A stretch of DNA of 43,729 bases from Arthrobacter sp. Bi83 (lineage in GTDB: Bacteria; Actinomycetota; Actinomycetes; Actinomycetales; Micrococcaceae): the NCBI RefSeq assembly GCF_918698095.1, contig NZ_CAKKLY010000040.1, forward strand, positions 1 through 43,729, given 5' to 3'. The notes below the pieces were generated by a model that saw only the letters and a program-made list of their open reading frames with translations, was not told the origin of the DNA and searched no databases. Positions 15,383 through 23,166 of the stretch are shown piece after piece (the first letter of the stretch is position 1; every line of letters begins with the position of its first letter). Made by a program: the position numbers and the translations under genes.

Positions 15383-16588
15383 TCAGACGGCGTCTTCCGC
15401 TGCCGCGGCAGCCACTGCAGCGGTGACGGCCGGTGCCACCCGCGGGTCCAGCGGGCTGGGCACGATGTAGTCGGCGGACAGTCCTTCCTCGGCCAGCTCG
15501 GCGATGGCGCGGGCTGCAGCAAGCTTCATGGCGGGGGTGATGCGGCGGGCGCCCGCGTCGAGGGCGCCGCGGAAGATGCCGGGGAAGGCCAGCACGTTGT
15601 TGATCTGGTTGGGGAAGTCGCTGCGGCCGGTGGCCACAACGGCGGCGTACTTGGCGGCAACCTCGGGCAGCACTTCGGGGTCCGGGTTGGACAGCGCGAA
15701 GACGATGGAGCTGTGGTTCATCAGCTTGAGGTGCTCCTCGTCCAGCTTGGAGGAGGAGACGCCGATGAAGACGTCGGCGCCGAGCAGGGCCTCACCGGGA
15801 CCGCCCGCAATGCCGCGGGGGTTGCTGCGCTGCGCCATCTGGGACTTCTTGCTGGCGGGGTCCGCGGCGATATCGGCGCGCTCGGCGTTGATGACGCCGC
15901 GCGAGTCCAGCAGGACCACGTCCTTGACGCCGGCCGTGAGCAGGATTTCAGCGACGGCGATGCCAGCGGCTCCGGCGCCGGAAACCACGACGCGCAAGCC
16001 TTCGAGCTCGCGGCCGGTGACCTTCGCGGCGCCGGTCAGGGCTGCGAGGACCACGACGGCGGTGCCGTGCTGGTCATCGTGCATAACCGGGCAGTCCAGG
16101 GCCTCGATGAGCTTTTCTTCGAGTTCGAAACAGCGGGGGGCCGAGACGTCTTCGAGGTTGACGGCACCGAAGCTGGGGCGCAGGCGGACAAGCGTTTCCA
16201 CGATCTCGTTCACGTCCGTGGTGTTGAGGACCAGCGGAATGGAGTCCAGCTCGCCGAACGCCTTGAACAGGGCGGACTTGCCCTCCATGACGGGAAGGGA
16301 TGCGCGGGCGCCGATGTTGCCGAGGCCAAGCACGGCGGTTCCGTCGCTGACCACCACCACCAGGCGCTGGGCCCAGGTGTGGGTCTTGGCGAGATCCGGG
16401 TTGGCGTGGATGGCGCGGCTGACCTGGGCGACACCCGGTGTGTAGGCGATGGAAAGATCGCGCTTGTTGGCGAGGGGGACGGTGCTGGCGATGGAGAGCT
16501 TGCCGCTCTCGTGGGCCGCGAAGATTTCCTGCTCCGTCAGCGCTTCGGCCGCGGTGTTGTCAATGGTGGCGATCGTTTCAGTGGACAC
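15383..16588 (-). CDS. NAD(P)-dependent malic enzyme, short bacterial form
   Basis: A 401-residue enzyme that decarboxylates malate to pyruvate with reduction of NAD(P). Y-T-P-G-V-A at 49-54 carries the catalytic Tyr; L-G-N-I-G, the central D-D-Q-H-G-T-A metal/substrate motif and the nucleotide loop G-A-G-A-A-G-I-A follow. N-P-D-P-E and F-P-N-Q-I-N-N-V-L are conserved near the end. There is no C-terminal phosphotransacetylase-like domain, so it is the approximately 400-residue type. The start is GTG 16588 with AGGAG 8 nt upstream. The 275-bp upstream spacer holds an inverted repeat (16741-16757) and a DasR-like palindrome (16849-16864), so control by carbon source is plausible. Confidence 0.9.
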   Translation of the reverse strand: MSTETIATIDNTAAEALTEQEIFAAHESGKLSIASTVPLANKRDLSIAYTPGVAQVSRAIHANPDLAKTHTWAQRLVVVVSDGTAVLGLGNIGARASLPVMEGKSALFKAFGELDSIPLVLNTTDVNEIVETLVRLRPSFGAVNLEDVSAPRCFELEEKLIEALDCPVMHDDQHGTAVVVLAALTGAAKVTGRELEGLRVVVSGAGAAGIAVAEILLTAGVKDVVLLDSRGVINAERADIAADPASKKSQMAQRSNPRGIAGGPGEALLGADVFIGVSSSKLDEEHLKLMNHSSIVFALSNPDPEVLPEVAAKYAAVVATGRSDFPNQINNVLAFPGIFRGALDAGARRITPAMKLAAARAIAELAEEGLSADYIVPSPLDPRVAPAVTAAVAAAAAEDAV

Positions 16589-16740
16589 GTCGTTGTCTCC
16601 TGGGCTAGCCGTGGGCGCACGGCACAGTATGGCTCAAGCATTGGAGCTCAAGATGGTCAGGTGCGTGCTTCGCTGACGGCCCAAAGGGTGGGGGTCCGTC
16701 CGGAAGCCCGCGGGTACGGGTTGCTAGCCACTCCGGTCCT

Positions 16741-16757
16741 GCAATGGTAAACATTGC
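16741..16757. promoter_or_regulatory. Inverted repeat upstream of malic enzyme
   Basis: GCAATG-GTAAA-CATTGC is a perfect 6-base dyad about 155 bp before the malic enzyme start, in the only spacer that can hold its promoter. It is a candidate operator. Confidence 0.4.
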
Positions 16758-16848
16758 GCGGCCGCCTGTTTGCCAGCGGAGGGACCACTTGACGTGGTTT
16801 GCGGGGTTCTTGTGGCCTAATTCACCGAAATGGTAGCAAAAAGGGGCT

Positions 16849-16864
16849 ACTGGTCTAGACCAGT
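16849..16864. promoter_or_regulatory. Perfect 16-bp DasR-like (dre) palindrome
   Basis: ACTGGTCTAGACCAGT is a perfect palindrome that fits the dre consensus bound by the GntR regulator DasR, which controls N-acetylglucosamine use in Streptomyces. It overlaps the last base of the TetR gene and lies about 260 bp before malic enzyme. Confidence 0.65.
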
Positions 16865-17466
16865 TACGCCGTGTGGCGCATGGACCGCGGCCGCGGAACC
16901 AGCAGCGAGCACGCTTTCTTGAGGTCTTCTTCCGCCTCGAACAGCGACAACCGGCGGCAGCGCACCGACTGGACTAGACCAGTGACGGTCAGCAGCAGCA
17001 CCCGCGAGACGGCGGCGTCGCCACTGGCACCGGTGACAGCCCGCTCCGACAGGGCATCGATCTCACGCAGCAGCGCCGTGGTGTCCCGGTCGTTGACGTA
17101 CACACCCTTGGTCAGGCACTGCTCCACGGCAGGCTGCATCACGCGCATATGAAAAATTTCCATCACCACACCGGACAGGGCATGGATCCGCACCGTTCCG
17201 GCACCCGGCCAGCTGCCCACCTTGAGTTCGCTCAGCTGGTGCCGGTACAGCGCCAGCATGAGGTGCGTGGCGGACGGGAAGTAGCGGTACAGCGTGCCAA
17301 GGGGAACGTTTGCCTTCGCAGCCACTTCGGACAGGGTCACAGATTTGAGGCCCTTGCGGGCGAAGCCGGCCGCGACGTCCAGGATCCGGGCATAGCGGGC
17401 CTGCTGCCGGGGCAGGGACGGAGGGGCGGCCATGGGCGGAAGATCTGGATTTAATTCAAGCATCAT
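16864..17466 (-). CDS. TetR family regulator (KstR-like HTH)
   Basis: A 200-residue regulator from ATG 17466. The HTH (about 25-70) has R-I-L-D-V-A-A-G-F-A-R-K-G, then L-S-E-V-A-A-K-A-N-V-P-L-G-T-L-Y-R-Y-F-P-S, the canonical TetR recognition region, close to KstR-type proteins. The C-terminal ligand domain is not classifiable by eye. The start is uncertain: a TTG at 17529 gives 21 more residues, and no strong ribosome binding site marks any option. TATAGT (17541-17546, minus-strand sense) could be its -10. It follows the MFS gene on the same strand after a 123-nt gap. Two DasR-like palindromes, one inside the gene and one at its stop, are notable. Confidence 0.8.
   Translation of the reverse strand: MMLELNPDLPPMAAPPSLPRQQARYARILDVAAGFARKGLKSVTLSEVAAKANVPLGTLYRYFPSATHLMLALYRHQLSELKVGSWPGAGTVRIHALSGVVMEIFHMRVMQPAVEQCLTKGVYVNDRDTTALLREIDALSERAVTGASGDAAVSRVLLLTVTGLVQSVRCRRLSLFEAEEDLKKACSLLVPRPRSMRHTA
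16968..16983. promoter_or_regulatory. Second DasR-like palindrome, inside the TetR gene
   Basis: ACTGGACTAGACCAGT differs at one base from the perfect site 119 bp away. It encodes T-G-L-V-Q-S and uses the rare Leu codon CTA, which is unusual in this GC-rich gene. Confidence 0.5.
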
Positions 17467-17589
17467 CAGTCCGGAGGGTTGAGATTCCTGCGGCAGCCAG
17501 GAGAGTCCCCATCCCAGTCCTGCCCGCAATTCGGACTCAACTATACGGCACTGGGGTTTGGGGCTCGCCTGCAGGCCACGGGCGTCAGG

Positions 17590-18891
17590 TCAGTCGACGC
17601 CCTTGATCTTGACCACGAAGACGGCGCCCAGCAGGCCGATCACGGCGGCGGCGACGTAGAGCGACACGTAGCCGCCCCAGAGCGTGACGAACGGCCAGGC
17701 GAGGGCCGGGGCGATGACCTGCGGCAGGGAGTTCGCGATGTTGATGACGCCCAGGTCCCTGCCCCGGTCCCCCGCACTGGGCAGGACCTGGGTGATGAGC
17801 GCGAAGTCCACCGCGAGGTAGGCGCCGAACCCGATCCCCAGGACGCTGGCGCCCACGATGCCGCCGGTCCACGTCGGAGCAAAGGCGAGGATCAGGGATG
17901 CCAGCGCAATGATGACCGAGGACGCGATAACCAGCGGCTTACGCTTGCCCGTGCGGTCGCTGAGCCGCCCGCCGATCACGCTCGTGATGATGACGAACAC
18001 CGCGTAGAGGCCGGTCAGCACCAGCACGCCGAAGGCAGGCTCAAGCCCCGCTGTCTCCTTCAGGTGTACGGCGTCCGACAGGAAGAACAGCAGGTACAGC
18101 GTGACCATATGGTTGCCAATGTTGACCAGCAGCCGGGTGATCCATGCCCACGCGAAGTCGGGGTGGCGCAGCGGGCGGATGAAGCCGAGCAGGAAGTCTG
18201 CCCAGTTCAGCTGCGGCCTGGTTCCGGCGGGGAGCGGCGCGTCCTCATTCCTGAAGAGGTACATCACCACGCCGGCCACCAGGGCAGCTGCGCAGACCAC
18301 GTAGCCGAGTGCGAAGTTTCCGCTGACGACGGCGCCAATCACCGCGCCGATGAGGATGCCCACCGTCTGGCCCATTGCGGCCAGCCCTCCCACCGTGGCG
18401 CGCTGCGGCACGGGGACGCGGTCGGGAATGGCGGCGGTGATGGCGGCGTAGGCACCGTTGCAGCCAGCCTGCACCAGGCACCAAAGAATGGTCATGATGG
18501 CAACGTTGGGCGCTCCGGCCAGGCCGATCAGCGCGCTTGCCCCGAGGACAGCACCCACCAGCACCCACGGCACCCGGCGGCCGAACCGGGAGGTTGTCTT
18601 GTCACTGAAGGCACCGAAGAGCGGGTTCGCCACCAGTGACACCGCCGCCCCTGCACCGGTCACGAGGGCCAGGATGGCTTCCTTCTGGCCGGCGTCGAAA
18701 TGCTCGGCCTGCTGCGCGAGGAGAACCTGGATCGGTCCGAAGAACGCGGCGTTGATGCCCAGGTTGACCAGCACCACGCCGGTCGTCCACAGCGGCCTGA
18801 CCCGGGCAGTCGGCTCGGGGAGCGCCGTGGCCGCCCTTTGCCCCGCCAATCCAGGCTCGGGAACTGCACCGGGAATGTCGGACAGACTCAT
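17590..18891 (-). CDS. MFS transporter, sugar-type (SLC45/GPH-like)
   Basis: A 433-residue, 12-helix major facilitator protein. After a 30-residue polar N-terminus, helix 1 begins at about 35. The loop S-D-K-T-T-S-R-F-G-R-R-V-P-W (about 97-110) is motif A in the form seen in sucrose and glycoside-pentoside transporters, repeated as G-G-R-L-S-D-R-T-G-K-R-K-P in the second half. Likely a proton-coupled sugar or glycoside importer; substrate unknown. GGGGAG 6 nt before ATG 18891 is a strong ribosome binding site. It is divergent from the RraA-family gene, and a TetR gene lies downstream on the same strand. Confidence 0.8.
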   Translation of the reverse strand: MSLSDIPGAVPEPGLAGQRAATALPEPTARVRPLWTTGVVLVNLGINAAFFGPIQVLLAQQAEHFDAGQKEAILALVTGAGAAVSLVANPLFGAFSDKTTSRFGRRVPWVLVGAVLGASALIGLAGAPNVAIMTILWCLVQAGCNGAYAAITAAIPDRVPVPQRATVGGLAAMGQTVGILIGAVIGAVVSGNFALGYVVCAAALVAGVVMYLFRNEDAPLPAGTRPQLNWADFLLGFIRPLRHPDFAWAWITRLLVNIGNHMVTLYLLFFLSDAVHLKETAGLEPAFGVLVLTGLYAVFVIITSVIGGRLSDRTGKRKPLVIASSVIIALASLILAFAPTWTGGIVGASVLGIGFGAYLAVDFALITQVLPSAGDRGRDLGVINIANSLPQVIAPALAWPFVTLWGGYVSLYVAAAVIGLLGAVFVVKIKGVD

Positions 18892-18995
18892 GGCAGGCTC
18901 CCCTTGTAACGGTTTTGATCGTGTGAAATCAGACTATCGTGGGCATCACAGACCCGCTGCTATGGCCGCGCACGCCGCTATCGAGGAGAACCACA

Positions 18996-19517
18996 ATGAC
19001 CGCTTCCCCCGCCAGCAATCCCACGGTTAGCCAGGGCCCAGCCGAACCCGCCGCCGTCAACACGGCCGACCTCTACGACGAACGCGGCGAGGAGCTGGCC
19101 TCCATCGCCCTGCAATTCCAGTCGCTCGGCGGCCGCACCCATTTCAGCGGTCCCGTCCGGACTGTCCGGTGCTTCGAGGACAACGCGCTGGTCAAATCCA
19201 CCCTGGCCTCACCGGGCAACGGCGCTGTGCTGGTGGTGGACGGCAGGGGTTCGCTGCGGACGGCGCTGATGGGGGACATGATCGCGGCGAGCGCCGTGGC
19301 AAACGGCTGGGCCGGCGTCGTCATCAACGGCGCCATCCGGGACCGCGAGGCGATCGCGGAACTGCCTCTCGGCGTCAAGGCGCTGGGCAGCAACCCGCGC
19401 AAGAGCGCGAAGGCCGGCGCCGGCGAGACGGACGTGGACCTGCTGATCGACGGCGTGACCATCCGCACGGGTACCACTATCTGGTGCGACCCGGACGGCA
19501 TCCTGATCGAGCGGTGA
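18996..19517 (+). CDS. rraA: RraA-family protein (HMG/oxaloacetate aldolase or RNase E regulator type)
   Basis: A 173-residue single-domain protein. It contains T-A-D-L-Y-D-E near the start and G-D-M-(5 residues)-A-x-x-N-G-W-A-G-V-V-I-N-G-A-I-R-D, the RraA signature whose Arg-Asp pair and Gly-Asp bind metal and substrate in 4-hydroxy-4-methyl-2-oxoglutarate aldolases. In E. coli, RraA inhibits RNase E; in many bacteria the same fold decarboxylates oxaloacetate. Which one applies here cannot be told. GAGGAG (18983-18988) supports ATG 18996; an upstream ATG at 18939 lacks such a site. A hairpin follows the gene. Confidence 0.85.
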   Translation: MTASPASNPTVSQGPAEPAAVNTADLYDERGEELASIALQFQSLGGRTHFSGPVRTVRCFEDNALVKSTLASPGNGAVLVVDGRGSLRTALMGDMIAASAVANGWAGVVINGAIRDREAIAELPLGVKALGSNPRKSAKAGAGETDVDLLIDGVTIRTGTTIWCDPDGILIER

Positions 19518-19523
19518 TGCGTG

Positions 19524-19562
19524 AGATCCCGGCACTTACGAGGCGTCTGAGTGCCGGGATCT
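19524..19562 (+). terminator. Stem-loop after the RraA-family gene
   Basis: AGATCCCGGCACTTA (19524-19538) pairs with 19548-19562 with one mismatch. It is a strong hairpin lacking a clear T-run, 7 nt past the stop. Confidence 0.6.
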
Positions 19563-19623
19563 AACCTCTCGGTGAAGGGTGCGGCAAGAAAATTCAGCCA
19601 GCGGGAACAACGCGGGAAGTAAT

Positions 19624-19644
19624 ATAGTTACTGAAAGCAACTAT
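19624..19644. promoter_or_regulatory. Operator-like dyad over the promoter of the 14-helix MFS gene
   Basis: ATAGTT (19624-19629) and AACTAT (19639-19644) form a dyad with a further CT/AG match inward, 8 of 9 pairs in all. TATAGT at 19623-19628 is a likely -10 box that the dyad would cover. The size fits a MarR or TetR repressor. Confidence 0.6.
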
Positions 19645-19680
19645 CAATCGCGATCCCCCGTTTCTGACCCTGGAGCAGCC

Positions 19681-21345
19681 ATGTCCAAAACCACCGCAGG
19701 ACCCGCGCCCGGAGAGGCCCTGACCAAGCGCCAGACCATCACCGTCATGGTGGGGCTCATGCTCGGAATGTTCCTGTCTTCGCTGGACCAGACCATCGTG
19801 TCCACGTCCATCTACACCATCGCCAACGACCTCGACGGCCTCTCACTGCAGGCCTGGGCCACCACGGCGTACCTCATCACCTCCACGGTGAGCACGCCGC
19901 TGTACGGCAAGCTCAGCGACATCTTCGGCCGACGCCCGCTGTACCTGGCCGCGATCGTAATCTTCCTGGCCGGCTCGCTGTATGCAGGCTCGGTGCATTC
20001 CATGACCGAACTGGCCGTCGCCCGCGGCATCCAGGGCATGGGCGCCGGCGGCCTGCTGGCACTCGCGCTGACCATCATCGGCGACATCGTTGCGCTCAAG
20101 GACCGGGCCAAGTTCCAGGGCTACTTCATGTCCGTCTTCGGCATCTCCTCGGTGCTCGGCCCCGTGGTGGGCGGCGCGTTCGCCGGCTCTGCAAACATCC
20201 TCGGCTTCGACGGCTGGCGCTGGGTCTTCTTTATCAACCTCCCGATCGGCCTGGCCGCCCTGGCAGTGGTCTTCCTGTACCTGCACCTGCCGGCGAAGCA
20301 CATGAAGCAGAAGATCGACTACTGGGGCGCCGCCGCCATCACCCTGGCCATCGTTCCCCTGCTGCTCGTGGCCGAACAGGGCCGCAGCTGGGGCTGGACC
20401 TCGACAAGCTCCTTCGTCTGCTACGGCCTGGGCGTCGTCGGCGTCGTCGCGTTCCTGCTGGCCGAGAAGCGCGCCGGCGACTACGCCCTCATCCCGCTCC
20501 GCCTGTTCAAGAACATCACGTTCGGACTGTCCTCGCTGCTGAACTTCATCATCGGCATCGGCATGTTCGGCGCCATCGCCATGCTCCCCATGTACCTGCA
20601 GCTGGTGAAGGGCCTCACCCCCACCGAGGCGGGCCTCATGATGATCACGTTCACGGTGGGCATCCTGTTCGGCTCCATCACTGCCGGCCGCACCATCTCG
20701 TCGTCGGGCACCTACCGGATCTTCCCCATCCTGGGCACCGCCATCCTGACGGCGGCCGCCGTCGTCATGGGCTTCTCGCTCGGCGTGGACACCGGGCTCT
20801 GGGTTCCCGGCCTGATCGCGGTGTTCTTCGGCCTGGGCCTGGGTTTCTGCATGCAGCCGCTCACCCTGGCCATGCAGGTCTCCGTCCCGCCTAAGGACAT
20901 GGGCGTGGGCACCTCGTCGGCTGCGTTCTTCCGCTCCATGGGCGGCGCCGTGGGAACCGCCGTCTTCATTTCCATGCTGTTCAGCCTCGCGGCGGACAAG
21001 ATCGCCACCGGCATGAAGGACGCCGTGCAGAACGCCGACTACCTCAAGGTCCTCAAGGATCCCGCCGTGGCCGCCGATCCCGCAAACGCCAAGCTTTACG
21101 AGTTCTTCAAGAACGGCGCCAGCAATGATTCCCTCAACGACACCAGCTGGCTGCACACGGCCAACCCGGTGCTCACCCGGCCCATCACCGAGGGCTTCGC
21201 CCAGTCGATCGACGCCGTCATGCTCACCGCCGCCGTGCTTACCGGGATCGCCTTCCTGATCAGCTTCGCACTGCCGAACAAGAAGCTGACGGACCCGAAG
21301 GCGGTCGCTCAGAGAGCAGGATCTGAGTCCGTGCCGGCGCACTAG
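19681..21345 (+). CDS. MFS multidrug exporter, DHA2 (EmrB/QacA) type
   Basis: A 554-residue protein with about 14 membrane helices. Helix 1 has L-S-S-L-D-Q-T-I-V-S-T-S-I-Y-T-I-A, the DHA2 motif D1. G-K-L-S-D-I-F-G-R-R-P is motif A, and G-I-S-S-V-L-G-P-V-V-G-G is the export motif C. A loop of about 70 residues lies between the last two helices. These pumps expel drugs or dyes by proton exchange. GGAG at 19672-19675 sits 5 nt before ATG 19681; an upstream frame to 19579 would swallow the operator. No regulator gene is adjacent. Confidence 0.85.
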   Translation: MSKTTAGPAPGEALTKRQTITVMVGLMLGMFLSSLDQTIVSTSIYTIANDLDGLSLQAWATTAYLITSTVSTPLYGKLSDIFGRRPLYLAAIVIFLAGSLYAGSVHSMTELAVARGIQGMGAGGLLALALTIIGDIVALKDRAKFQGYFMSVFGISSVLGPVVGGAFAGSANILGFDGWRWVFFINLPIGLAALAVVFLYLHLPAKHMKQKIDYWGAAAITLAIVPLLLVAEQGRSWGWTSTSSFVCYGLGVVGVVAFLLAEKRAGDYALIPLRLFKNITFGLSSLLNFIIGIGMFGAIAMLPMYLQLVKGLTPTEAGLMMITFTVGILFGSITAGRTISSSGTYRIFPILGTAILTAAAVVMGFSLGVDTGLWVPGLIAVFFGLGLGFCMQPLTLAMQVSVPPKDMGVGTSSAAFFRSMGGAVGTAVFISMLFSLAADKIATGMKDAVQNADYLKVLKDPAVAADPANAKLYEFFKNGASNDSLNDTSWLHTANPVLTRPITEGFAQSIDAVMLTAAVLTGIAFLISFALPNKKLTDPKAVAQRAGSESVPAH

Positions 21346-21370
21346 CCATCTTCGGCGGGCACGCCCCGTA

Positions 21371-21416
21371 AACACATCGCGGGAGGCTGTCTTTTAGGCT
21401 GCCTCCCGTTGTGTTT
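21371..21416 (+). terminator. Rho-independent terminator after the DHA2 pump
   Basis: CGGGAGGC (21380-21387) pairs with GCCTCCCG (21401-21408), and flanking AACACA/TGTGTTTT extends the base and supplies T residues. Confidence 0.8.
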
Positions 21417-21434
21417 TCCCGTCAGCACCCCGGT

Positions 21435-21474
21435 GAAGACGACGACGGCGGGCCGCCCCGCCGCCGTCGTCTTC
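21435..21474 (+). terminator. Second hairpin in tandem
   Basis: 18-base arms at 21435-21452 and 21457-21474 pair with one mismatch around a 4-nt loop. It lies 19 bp after the terminator and has no T-run. It may back up the first one or sit in the leader of the next gene. Confidence 0.55.
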
Positions 21475-21606
21475 TGTCCCCAAGTGGAACGGCAAGCGGT
21501 GACGTGGCACACTGTTAGGCGCGTGTGCGCCGGCCGTCTGGGCCGGTACCGCAGCCGACGACGTCCGCACCGCATTCACCCATCCCCAAACCCCCGAGGG
21601 AGAACC

Positions 21607-23046
21607 ATGCCCACCGCCAAGGAGCAACCAACCGCCAGGATCCCGCAGCGGGTCATTTGGCTCGCGCTCGCCGGCGCCGTGGGCGGCTTCCTGTTCGGTT
21701 TCGACTCGTCCGTGGTCAACGGTGCAGTCGACGCCATGAAGGAAGAATTCGCCCTGAGCGAGGGTGTCACCGGCTTCGCCGTGGCCGTGGCCCTGCTGGG
21801 CTGCGCGGCCGGTGCGTACATGGCCGGCAAGGTGGCCGACCGCTACGGCCGGATCCCCGCCATGAAACTGGGCTCGCTCCTGTTCCTGATCAGCGCCATC
21901 GGCACCGGCTTCTGCTTCGGCGTCTGGGACCTGATCTTCTGGCGGCTCGTGGGCGGCCTGGGCATCGGCCTGGCCTCGGTGATCGCGCCGGCCTACATCT
22001 CCGAGATCTCACCGCGGCACGTTCGCGGGCGCCTCGCATCGCTCCAGCAACTGGCCATCACCACCGGCATCTTCGCCGCACTGCTGTCCGATGCACTGTT
22101 CGCCACCTCCGCCGGCGGCGCCGACCAGCCGCTCTGGCTGGGCATCGAGGCCTGGCGCTGGATGTTCCTCGCCGCCGCCGTCCCCGCAGTTGTCTACGGC
22201 GCCGTCTCCTACACGCTGCCCGAATCCCCGCGCTTCCTGGTCTTCCAGGGCAAGGAGGATCAGGCGCGCAAGGTCTTCGAATCCATCGCCCCGGATGAGG
22301 ACACCGAGCGCCACCTCCGTGAAATCCGCGAAGCGATCGAGGAAGACCAGCTCGCAGGCAAGAAGGGTTCACTGCGCGGCAAGGTGTTCGGGCTGCAGGC
22401 CGTGGTCTGGATCGGCATCACGCTCTCCGTGCTGCAGCAGTTCGTGGGCATCAACGTGATCTTCTACTACTCCACCACGCTGTGGAAGGCCGTGGGCTTC
22501 CAGGAGAAGGACTCGCTGACCATCTCAGTGGCCACCTCCATCACCAACATCCTGGTGACCCTGGTGGCCATCGCCCTCGTGGACCGGATCGGCCGCCGGC
22601 CCATCCTGCTCGCCGGCTCCATCGGCATGGCGGTATCGCTGGGCGCCATGGCCCTGGCCTTCGCCTCGGCCAAGGGCACCGGTTCTGACATTTCGCTCCC
22701 CGGCGCCTGGGGCCCCGTTGCCCTCGTCGCGGCCAACGTCTTCGTGGTCAGCTTCGGCGCCTCCTGGGGCCCGCTCGTCTGGGTGCTGCTGGGCGAGATC
22801 TTCCCGTCCCGGATCCGCGCCCGCGCCCTGGGGCTGGCCGCCGCCGCCCAGTGGATCGCCAACTTCGCCATCACCCTGAGCTTCCCCATGATGGCCGCAG
22901 GCTCGCTGCCGCTGACGTACGCCATGTACGCACTGTTTGCCGCAGCATCGTTCTTCTTCGTCATGTACAAGGTGCCGGAGACGAACGGCATGTCGCTGGA
23001 ACAGGCTGAGACCCTGTTTGTTCCCAAGGGGTCCGTTAAGGTCTGA
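21607..23046 (+). CDS. Sugar porter family MFS transporter (xylose/glucose-proton symporter type)
   Basis: A 479-residue, 12-helix protein of the sugar porter family. Marks are G-F-L-F-G-F-D in helix 1, G-K-V-A-D-R-Y-G-R after helix 2, P-E-S-P-R-F-L after helix 6, the Q-Q-F-V-G-I-N-V-I-F-Y-Y-S sugar-binding helix 7, D-R-I-G-R-R-P, and P-E-T-N-G at the end (usually P-E-T-K-G). It should import a hexose or pentose with protons; the exact sugar is open. GGGAG before ATG 21607 supports this start. A strong terminator follows. Confidence 0.88.
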   Translation: MPTAKEQPTARIPQRVIWLALAGAVGGFLFGFDSSVVNGAVDAMKEEFALSEGVTGFAVAVALLGCAAGAYMAGKVADRYGRIPAMKLGSLLFLISAIGTGFCFGVWDLIFWRLVGGLGIGLASVIAPAYISEISPRHVRGRLASLQQLAITTGIFAALLSDALFATSAGGADQPLWLGIEAWRWMFLAAAVPAVVYGAVSYTLPESPRFLVFQGKEDQARKVFESIAPDEDTERHLREIREAIEEDQLAGKKGSLRGKVFGLQAVVWIGITLSVLQQFVGINVIFYYSTTLWKAVGFQEKDSLTISVATSITNILVTLVAIALVDRIGRRPILLAGSIGMAVSLGAMALAFASAKGTGSDISLPGAWGPVALVAANVFVVSFGASWGPLVWVLLGEIFPSRIRARALGLAAAAQWIANFAITLSFPMMAAGSLPLTYAMYALFAAASFFFVMYKVPETNGMSLEQAETLFVPKGSVKV

Positions 23047-23076
23047 CCGGCTCTTGGCTCCCCCGGCATGAAACGG

Positions 23077-23115
23077 AAGACGCCCACGTTCCTCAGGAAC
23101 GTGGGCGTCTTTTCC
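23077..23115. terminator. Bidirectional terminator between convergent MFS genes
   Basis: AAGACGCCCACGTTCC (23077-23092) pairs perfectly with 23096-23111 around a 3-nt loop, followed by TTT; the other strand ends in TTCCG. It serves the sugar porter and probably the minus-strand MFS gene. Confidence 0.85.
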
Positions 23116-23166
23116 TATATCAGCGCGTCCCATGCCAGCGCAGACGCCTGGCTGCGGACGTCCCGC

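Noticed and set aside
19843..21375. 510-codon minus-strand open frame
   Set aside because: Antisense of the DHA2 exporter; the sequence is rich in His, Glu and Gly with no domain pattern.
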